A stretch of DNA of 6,773 bases from Myxococcales bacterium (GTDB lineage: Bacteria; Myxococcota_A; Polyangia; Polyangiales; Houyiibacteriaceae). The first letter of the stretch is position 1. Each line of letters opens with the position of its first letter. This document shows, in pieces, positions 1-4,887 of the stretch. The stretch covers positions 1 through 6,773 of the forward strand of contig JAUXFZ010000137.1 of the NCBI GenBank assembly GCA_030622585.1. The letters run 5' to 3'. The position numbers and the translations under genes were made by a program. Below the pieces are notes generated by a model that searched no databases, was not told the DNA's origin, and was given only the letters and a program-made list of their open reading frames with translations.

Positions 1-397
1 AGCGAAACTCCGGAGTCGGCCGGATGCTCAACAACAACTGCAGATAGCCGGGTTGTCCGGCGTAGCCTTGAATCGTCGCGTCGATCGCACGGTCGATCGC
101 TTGGTCCCAAGGCAGAATACCGAGATCCTCGGCAATTAAGCTCGCGGTCTTTGCGTCGACCTGTGCCATGACACGACGCGCGAGTTCGGCGAGCACGGCA
201 AGCTTGTTTGGAAAGTATTGATACACCGACCCGATCGGTACGCCCGCTTGTTCCGCAATCGCTGCCGTCGTGATCTTGTCGACGGGCGTACCGTCGAGGA
301 GCGCAGCGGTTGCGTCCAAGATGCGCTCGACGCGGTCCCGGGAGCGTTCCTGGCTGGGTCTCCTCCGCGGAGCGAGTTGATCGGTTTTGGTGGTCAC
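1..397 (-). CDS. TetR/AcrR-family transcriptional regulator, N-terminal part (cut by window edge)
   Basis: A DNA-binding repressor of the TetR family, read on the minus strand and open to the left edge (132 codons present; about 60-80 more expected). The start is GTG at 397-395, preceded by only a weak TGAG; an in-frame TAA lies 16 codons further upstream and there is no ATG between. Residues 1-20 form a basic tail (PRRRPSQERSRDR). Helix 1 starts near residue 22 (VERILDATAALL). The helix-turn-helix covers about residues 42-61 (ITTAAIAEQAGVPIGSVYQYF) and is followed by the family hallmark PNK at 63-65. The rest begins the ligand-binding domain, which is poorly conserved, so the inducer cannot be guessed. 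It is divergent from ppk1 with a 127-bp gap, so it may control itself and/or the genes on either side. The family call is firm; the target is unknown. Confidence 0.93.
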   Translation of the reverse strand, partial: MTTKTDQLAPRRRPSQERSRDRVERILDATAALLDGTPVDKITTAAIAEQAGVPIGSVYQYFPNKLAVLAELARRVMAQVDAKTASLIAEDLGILPWDQAIDRAIDATIQGYAGQPGYLQLLLSIRPTPEFR

Positions 398-524
398 AAG
401 TTGCTCAGACGCGTATCGGGGGCGGATTTAGCGGAAAAGCCGCGGCGTGGCTAGCCCAGTGGGACCTGACAGCTAGATCCGACCTACAATTGCGAGCTAC
501 ACTGGGAATCCGCCGATTGTTGCC
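398..524. promoter_or_regulatory. Divergent intergenic region between tetR-type gene and ppk1
   Basis: This 127-bp non-coding gap must hold the start signals for both divergent genes. Visible elements are an inverted repeat CCCAGTG (455-461) / CACTGGG (500-506), the left arm of which lies in a short palindrome CCCA-G-TGGG (455-463). On the plus strand there are two -10-like hexamers, TACAAT (485-490) and TACACT (498-503). Neither has a good -35 at 16-18 bp; a CTGACA at 466-471 is misplaced, with 13 or 26 bp of spacing. The region is a reasonable place for a TetR operator, but no classic 15-20 bp palindrome is evident. Treat the individual elements as tentative. Confidence 0.4.
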
Positions 525-2720
525 ATGACCACCGCTTCCACGACCAACGGACATCCGGTAACCAGCGCTTCCGCCGAAGAGAAGAAGCGCACGGCGCCCG
601 AGCGGGATCTCGACGCGCCAGAATACTACCTCAACCGGGAGCTGACCTGGCTCAGCTTCGTGAAGCGCGTCCTGCACGAGTCGCACGACACCCGCACCCC
701 GCTGCTTGAACGGGTGAAGTTCCTCGCGATCACGAGCTCGATCCTGGATGAGTTCTTCATGAAGCGCATTGGCGGCTTGAAGCAGCAGGTCGCCGCCGGG
801 GTGCACAAACTCACCGTCGATGGTCGCTCCCCGATCCAGCAGATCGAAGAGTCCCACGAGCTCATCCGGCCGCTGAACATCGAGCAGCAAGGGTTATGGA
901 TCGAGCTTCGCGAGAAGCTGGCGCACATAGGAGTTCAGGTCGCTTCCTACGAGGCTCTTTCCGACGAGGATCGGCAATGGCTGCGCGACGACTACCTCGA
1001 GAACATTTTCCCGTTGGTCACGCCGCAGGCGATGGACCCGGCCCATCCGTTCCCGTTCGTGTCGAACTTGTCACTGAACCTGCTGGTGTCGCTTCATTAC
1101 CCCGATGACCCCGTGTCCCTGATGGCCCGAGTGAAGGTGCCGCTGGGCGCGGGCGTGCCGCGATTCATCCGCGTGCGTGATGCGTTGGTGTTCGTTCCGC
1201 TCGAAGACGTAATGGCCAACAATCTCGACCTGTTGTTTCCCGGGATGGTCATCGAACGCACGGAGCTATTCCGCGTCACTCGCAATGCGGACGTCGAAAG
1301 CGACGAGGAGCAAGCGGACGACCTGCTTGCCCTGATCGAGTCAGAGCTGCAGGAGCGCAAGTTCGCACCCATCGTTCGGCTCGAAGTGGCTGTCGGCATG
1401 GATGCGACGCACCGCGGCCGGCTGGCTGCCGAGCTCGGCCTCGACGAACAGGCTGACGTCTTCCAAGTCGAAGGTTTTTTGGGGCTCGGTGACCTGTTCC
1501 AGCTGGCGGGGCTCGACATCCCGGAGCATCGAGACCCCGATCACCGGCCGGTGGACGCACCAAGGCTCGTCGGGCGAAGTAATATTTTCCACGCGATTCG
1601 AGACAACGGAGCTCTGCTGCTTCACCACCCGTACGAGGCGTTCGGCACGTCCGTAGAGCGGTTTTTGCGCGAAGCCAGCGAGGATCCGAAGGTTCGCGCG
1701 ATCAAGATGACGCTCTACCGTACGTCGTCGAAATCGCGCGTCATCCAACATCTCATCAACGCGGCGCTCAACGGCAAACAGGTGGCGGTCGTCGTCGAGC
1801 TCAAGGCTCGGTTCGACGAAGAGGCCAACATCAACTGGGCGAGCAAGCTCGAGCAGGCTGGCATTCACGTCACCTATGGCGTCGTGGGTCTGAAGACGCA
1901 CTGCAAGGTCATCCTCGTGGTTCGCCGCGACCACGATGGCTTGCGCCGCTATGTGCACGTTGGTACCGGCAACTACCACGAGGAAACGGCCAAGCTCTAT
2001 TGCGACCTCGGGCTGCTCACCTGCGACGAGGGCATTGGCCGCGATGCGACCGAGCTTTTCAACTATCTGACCACTGGGTACAAGCCGAGCCGAGCCTACA
2101 AAAAGCTGCTTCCCGCACCAAAGCTTCTCAAGCCTGCGCTCCTCAAGAAGATTCGACGGGAGATCCGCCGAGTCAGCGAGGGACAGAAGGGCCTCATTCA
2201 GATCAAGACCAACGCGCTCGAAGATGTCGACGTCACTCGAGCCCTTTACGAGGCCTCGCAGGCCGGGGTGCACGTCGACCTCATCGTTCGCGACTCGTGT
2301 CGCCTGCGCCCGCGTGTTCCTGGCCTCTCGGACAACGTTCGCGTGGTAAGTGTCGTCGGCCGGTTCCTCGAGCACTCGCGGATCTACCACTTCTACAACG
2401 GGGGCGACGAGGAGTACTACATTGGTTCGGCCGATTGCATGACGCGCAATCTCGTGAGCCGGGTCGAGGCGCTCACCCCCGTGGAGCCCAAGGCGCTGCA
2501 GGCGGAGTTGCGGACGCTTCTCGACGTGCTCCTCAACGACCAGCGGAGCGCCTGGGACATGCTGCCCGACGGAAGCTACGTCCAGCGAGATGGCGACAAA
2601 GACGGTGACGGCGCGCACCAGCAGATGATCAAGTGGGCGGAAGGCCGGTTTGCCGAAGCCAACCGGTTGCGGAGGCGCAGTGCACGGGGTCCGCGTGGCC
2701 TTGGGTCTCCGGACGAGTAG
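525..2720 (+). CDS. ppk1: Polyphosphate kinase 1 (PPK1)
   Basis: This enzyme reversibly transfers the terminal phosphate of ATP to inorganic polyphosphate, building stress and phosphate reserves; it is usually membrane-associated. The 731 residues have all PPK1 domains in order: N domain from residue 33 (EYYLNRELTWLSF), middle domain with VTPQAMDPAHPFPF, C1 domain from about 346 (LVGRSNIF, LYRTSSKSR, VVELKARFDEEANI) and C2 domain (about 515-690). His459 in GLKTHCK matches the phosphorylated His435 of E. coli PPK, and His617 in FLEHSRIYHF matches His592. Arg399 and Arg429 match the metal/phosphate-site Arg375 and Arg405. Spacing agrees with E. coli to within one residue. The protein is longer than the E. 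coli one (688) through a 30-residue N-terminal leader and a charged tail after about residue 685 (Asp/Gly, then Arg-rich). ATG 525 has no clear Shine-Dalgarno, but the next in-frame ATG would delete the N domain. The usual ppx partner is absent. Confidence 0.97.
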   Translation: MTTASTTNGHPVTSASAEEKKRTAPERDLDAPEYYLNRELTWLSFVKRVLHESHDTRTPLLERVKFLAITSSILDEFFMKRIGGLKQQVAAGVHKLTVDGRSPIQQIEESHELIRPLNIEQQGLWIELREKLAHIGVQVASYEALSDEDRQWLRDDYLENIFPLVTPQAMDPAHPFPFVSNLSLNLLVSLHYPDDPVSLMARVKVPLGAGVPRFIRVRDALVFVPLEDVMANNLDLLFPGMVIERTELFRVTRNADVESDEEQADDLLALIESELQERKFAPIVRLEVAVGMDATHRGRLAAELGLDEQADVFQVEGFLGLGDLFQLAGLDIPEHRDPDHRPVDAPRLVGRSNIFHAIRDNGALLLHHPYEAFGTSVERFLREASEDPKVRAIKMTLYRTSSKSRVIQHLINAALNGKQVAVVVELKARFDEEANINWASKLEQAGIHVTYGVVGLKTHCKVILVVRRDHDGLRRYVHVGTGNYHEETAKLYCDLGLLTCDEGIGRDATELFNYLTTGYKPSRAYKKLLPAPKLLKPALLKKIRREIRRVSEGQKGLIQIKTNALEDVDVTRALYEASQAGVHVDLIVRDSCRLRPRVPGLSDNVRVVSVVGRFLEHSRIYHFYNGGDEEYYIGSADCMTRNLVSRVEALTPVEPKALQAELRTLLDVLLNDQRSAWDMLPDGSYVQRDGDKDGDGAHQQMIKWAEGRFAEANRLRRRSARGPRGLGSPDE

Positions 2721-2800
2721 CGAGATGGTGATCGGCCGGCGTCGTCATGGTTGCTAGGTCGCCGCTGATGGCATCGCCAACCTGTGAGGAGCTGACCATC
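2721..2800 (+). other. Short gap after ppk1, no terminator visible
   Basis: These 80 bp between the ppk1 stop and the small ORF show no strong GC hairpin followed by a T-run, and no convincing -35/-10 pair. The only notable element is the ribosome binding site at 2785-2791. Read-through from ppk1 into the downstream genes is therefore plausible, making a ppk1-led operon possible but unproven. Confidence 0.4.
2785..2791 (+). promoter_or_regulatory. Strong Shine-Dalgarno of the small ORF
   Basis: TGAGGAG lies 9 nt before ATG 2801. It is the only strong ribosome binding site upstream of the NTF2-like gene, but it is placed for the small ORF (about 95 nt too early for ATG 2887), which is the main reason for calling that ORF. 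Confidence 0.55.
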
Positions 2801-2875
2801 ATGGACTTCCTCGCCCGCCTCGACGAGGAACCGGCTGGCAAAGCCGACGAGGCCTTGCTGGCGCGGGTGTGGTAG
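2801..2875 (+). CDS. Putative 24-aa small ORF / leader peptide upstream of NTF2-like gene
   Basis: An ATG at 2801 with a strong, well-spaced Shine-Dalgarno opens a 24-codon frame that starts MDFLARLDEEPAGKADEALL and ends in TAG at 2873-2875. The peptide is acidic and amphipathic-looking, with no signal peptide, membrane segment or cysteine motif, and I recognise no family. It overlaps a GTG (2869) and ends 11 nt before an ATG (2887) in the next frame; these are the two possible starts of the NTF2-like gene, which lacks a good ribosome binding site of its own. This suggests the small ORF loads ribosomes that then reinitiate downstream (translational coupling). It contains a small hairpin, CGGCT (2832-2836) / AGCCG (2842-2846). 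Alternatives are a chance ORF, or the remnant of a longer N-terminus lost by frameshift. Whether the peptide itself has a function is unknown. Confidence 0.45.
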   Translation: MDFLARLDEEPAGKADEALLARVW

Positions 2876-2886
2876 AACCGCCGCCG

Positions 2887-3732
2887 ATGATCGAGTCCTC
2901 ACCCGACAGTGCAACCGCGTCACCGGACCGCGGCGCTCTACTTCGCACAGCCCAAGCATCTCCAGAGATCGCAGGGCAGCACGACAAGCAACGTTGGCTT
3001 GCACTGTACGCCGACGACGCCGTCGTCGAAGACCCTGTCGGGACGCCGGCTTCTCATGCCGGAAGGCGGGTCGGTCGTTTGGGCGACGAGCTCGGGCGGT
3101 TCTATGAGGCGTTCATCGCGCCGAGCGGGATCGACATGGTCACGCGCCGCGACATCGTATCCGGCATGCACGTTTTCCGAGCCGTCGACATCCACACCAC
3201 AAATCTCAAGACGGGCTTGAAGATGACGGTGCCTGCGAACCTTCTCTACGAGATCGCCCCGCGCGACGGCGGCCATGCGATCAAGCGCATGCAGGCTCAC
3301 TGGGAGCTCAGCCGAATGAGCCGGATGTTGATGGGTGAGGGGTCGCTCGGGATGCGGACCATCGCAGTCATGAACTGGCGCATGCTTCGCGCGTTCGGGC
3401 CCAAGTGGTTGATGTCGTACTTCAAGGCGTCGCAACAAGGCGTGGGCCGAGCAGGCAAGGAGCTCGTCGGGCGGCTTGTCGGCGGGGGGGCGCGTGACGT
3501 GCTCGCATCGGGGGCGACCGTGGAGCTGCCTGGCGGTGCGACCGTTTCGGCCGCCGAGTTCATCGAAGGATGCACGGCGCTCGAACTTCGCGATCTGTTG
3601 GCGTCGGGCCGGACGGTGTCGGGCCTTGCGTCCATCGAGTGGAGTGCGTTGACTCGGGAGGCCGCCTTCGTCGCGGAGTTGGATGCGTCGGGTGCGCACG
3701 TGCAACGGCTTCGCTGGTTCTGGGAAAGATGA
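2887..3732 (+). CDS. NTF2/SnoaL-like (ketosteroid isomerase-like) protein with two NTF2-type halves
   Basis: This 281-residue protein resembles the NTF2-fold family best known from actinobacteria and often annotated as ketosteroid isomerase-like. The first domain (about residues 25-140) has the typical entry motif LALYADDAVVEDPVG (residues 39-53), then FYEAFIAP and an HWELSRM strand. A helical linker (about 145-195, including GVGRAGKELV) leads to a second, shorter NTF2-like half with VELPGGATVSAAEF and ending RWFWER. Such proteins form a cone-shaped pocket for hydrophobic small molecules such as steroids or polyketides; some catalyse isomerisation, others only bind. No signal peptide is seen, so it is probably cytoplasmic. 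I chose ATG 2887; GTG 2869 would add six residues (VVEPPP) and overlap the small ORF. Neither start has a good Shine-Dalgarno, suggesting coupled translation. The stop meets the next gene. A G7 run lies at 3484-3490. The family call is good; the substrate is unknown. Confidence 0.85.
   Translation: MIESSPDSATASPDRGALLRTAQASPEIAGQHDKQRWLALYADDAVVEDPVGTPASHAGRRVGRLGDELGRFYEAFIAPSGIDMVTRRDIVSGMHVFRAVDIHTTNLKTGLKMTVPANLLYEIAPRDGGHAIKRMQAHWELSRMSRMLMGEGSLGMRTIAVMNWRMLRAFGPKWLMSYFKASQQGVGRAGKELVGRLVGGGARDVLASGATVELPGGATVSAAEFIEGCTALELRDLLASGRTVSGLASIEWSALTREAAFVAELDASGAHVQRLRWFWER
3722..3728 (+). promoter_or_regulatory. Shine-Dalgarno inside the end of the NTF2-like gene
   Basis: GGGAAAG at the 3' end of the NTF2-like gene is 6 nt before ATG 3735 and directly abuts ATG 3729. 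This spacing decides the start of the propeller gene in favour of 3735. Confidence 0.5.
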
Positions 3733-3734
3733 CG

Positions 3735-4814
3735 ATGGGCAAGAAAATCGGCGCGTTGCTGGGCGGCATTTCGTTGCTCCTGGTTCTCTATCTCTTCCTG
3801 TGGCCCGTGCCGATTGACCCCGTTGCGTGGGAACCGCACCCCGTGCCCGCACTCGAAGGAGACTTTGCAGCGAATCGGGTACTGCAAGGGCTGGAGCTTT
3901 TCGCGACCCCGAACAGTCACGGTCCCGAAGACGTTGCAGTCGACGCGAAGGGGCGCATCTACGTCGGTGTCGAGGAAGGGCAAATCTTGCGCTATGCGGC
4001 CGACGGGTCCGACCCTGAGGTGTTCGCCGATACCGGTGGGCGGCCACTCGGCTTGGACTTCGACAAGGACTGGAATCTCATCGTCGCGGACGCAGCCAAA
4101 GGGCTGCTTTCGGTCGATCCGAGCGGCGCGGTCACGGTCCTGTGTACGGAGGCGGGCTACCACCCATTCAAATTCACCGATGACGTCGACGTCGACTCGC
4201 ACAACGTCGCCTGGTTCTCGGACGCTTCATACAAGTGGGGCCACGTCGATAAGGCGATGACGGAAGCGCTCGAGAGCGCTCCCAACGGCCGACTGGTCAA
4301 GTACGACATCAACACGGGCGAGTGTACGGTCGTTCTGGATGAGCTCTTTTTCGCCAACGGTGTCGCGGTCTCTCCGGATGACACGTATGTGCTGGTCAAC
4401 GAGACCATGCGGTATCGCGTCAAGCGCGTGTATGTGCGTGGCCCGCGAAAAGGCGACGTGGAGGTGTTCATCGACAACCTTCCTGGGTTTCCCGATGGCA
4501 TCTCTGCCGGCGCGGACGGCATCTTCTGGTTGGCGCTCTTCGCGCCCCGCAACGAGCTGTTGGACACGGCCGGACCCAAGCCGTGGATTCGCAAGCTGAT
4601 CTACCGAATCCCCGCACCGCTTCAGCCGAAGCCGCGGCGCCATCCCTTCATCTTGGGGCTCGATGCGAGTGGCCACGTCGTCCACAACCTCCAGGACGCG
4701 GACGGAGTCGCTTTTTCCAAGTCCACGAGCGCCGAGCAATTTGGCGATTGGCTCTACGTGGGGAGCCTCGAAGAAGGCAAGTGGGGCCGGATCCGCATCT
4801 CGTCGTTTCCTTGA
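3735..4814 (+). CDS. Membrane-anchored SMP-30/strictosidine synthase-like beta-propeller (putative lactonase/esterase)
   Basis: This 359-residue six-bladed propeller belongs to the SMP-30/gluconolactonase/LRE and strictosidine-synthase-like (APMAP-type) group. Bacterial members are usually metal-dependent lactonases or arylesterases; true strictosidine synthesis is not expected. Residues about 6-23 (GALLGGISLLLVLYLFLW) form one hydrophobic segment with no lipobox, so it is probably an N-terminal anchor with the propeller in the periplasm. Candidate metal ligands sit where the family has them: Glu65 in GPEDVAVD, Asn157 in DSHNVAWFSD, Asn208 in FFANGVAVSPD and Asp254 in NLPGFPDGIS. The last two stretches are the signature of the Str_synth domain. 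ATG 3735 is preferred because GGGAAAG (3722-3728) lies 6 nt before it; ATG 3729 would overlap the NTF2-like stop as ATGA with no spacing. Either way the two genes are translationally coupled, implying a shared pathway or substrate. The exact reaction is unknown. Confidence 0.88.
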   Translation: MGKKIGALLGGISLLLVLYLFLWPVPIDPVAWEPHPVPALEGDFAANRVLQGLELFATPNSHGPEDVAVDAKGRIYVGVEEGQILRYAADGSDPEVFADTGGRPLGLDFDKDWNLIVADAAKGLLSVDPSGAVTVLCTEAGYHPFKFTDDVDVDSHNVAWFSDASYKWGHVDKAMTEALESAPNGRLVKYDINTGECTVVLDELFFANGVAVSPDDTYVLVNETMRYRVKRVYVRGPRKGDVEVFIDNLPGFPDGISAGADGIFWLALFAPRNELLDTAGPKPWIRKLIYRIPAPLQPKPRRHPFILGLDASGHVVHNLQDADGVAFSKSTSAEQFGDWLYVGSLEEGKWGRIRISSFP

Positions 4815-4831
4815 GCTCAGAATCTCTCGGC

Positions 4832-4860
4832 TTGCCATAGGGGGCGAATCCGCGAATTAT
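4832..4860 (+). promoter_or_regulatory. Candidate sigma-70-type promoter for the GH31 gene
   Basis: TTGCCA (4832-4837, five of six to TTGACA) and AATTAT (4855-4860, four of six to TATAAT) are separated by exactly 17 bp. They lie in the most AT-rich part of the 73-bp gap before the GH31 gene. A start near 4867 would leave a leader of about 20 nt that still holds the ribosome binding site. It is a plausible pattern match in GC-rich DNA, but not proven. Confidence 0.35.
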
Positions 4861-4873
4861 CCAACCGTTACTT

Positions 4874-4880
4874 AGAGGAG
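4874..4880 (+). promoter_or_regulatory. Strong Shine-Dalgarno of the GH31 lipoprotein gene
   Basis: AGAGGAG ends 7 nt before ATG 4888. It fixes that ATG as the start, in agreement with the signal peptide that begins there. Confidence 0.75.
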
Positions 4881-4887
4881 CGGTGAG

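Noticed and set aside
218..454. A plus-strand 78-codon frame over the TetR region
   Set aside because: The minus strand encodes a clear TetR helix-turn-helix over the same bases.
450..476. CTAGC (451-455) ... GCTAG (472-476) as an operator or Pho-box-like site
   Set aside because: The arms are only five bases and GCTAGC is itself palindromic; the single CTGTCAG on the minus strand has no second Pho-box half-site at the right spacing.
1341..2618. A 425-codon open frame on the minus strand opposite ppk1
   Set aside because: It is antisense to highly conserved PPK1 coding sequence, has no recognisable domain, and is a typical by-product of GC-rich codon bias.
2832..2846. Hairpin CGGCT/AGCCG as a terminator after ppk1
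   Set aside because: The stem is only five base pairs, lies inside the small ORF and has no following T-run.
3570..3734. A longer N-terminus for the propeller protein, from ATG 3570, which would overlap the NTF2-like gene by about 160 bp
   Set aside because: The extension is Gly/Arg/Cys-rich shadow sequence; the Shine-Dalgarno at 3722-3728 and the membrane anchor right after ATG 3735 mark the real start.
2938..4047. A 369-codon minus-strand open frame across the NTF2-like and propeller genes
   Set aside because: The translation is Arg/Pro/His-rich low-complexity sequence, and the opposite strand carries two recognisable protein families with coupled starts.
4181..4200. Tandem GTCGAC units in the propeller gene
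   Set aside because: Short codon-level repetition encoding DDVDVD in a normal coding stretch; not a meaningful repeat array.
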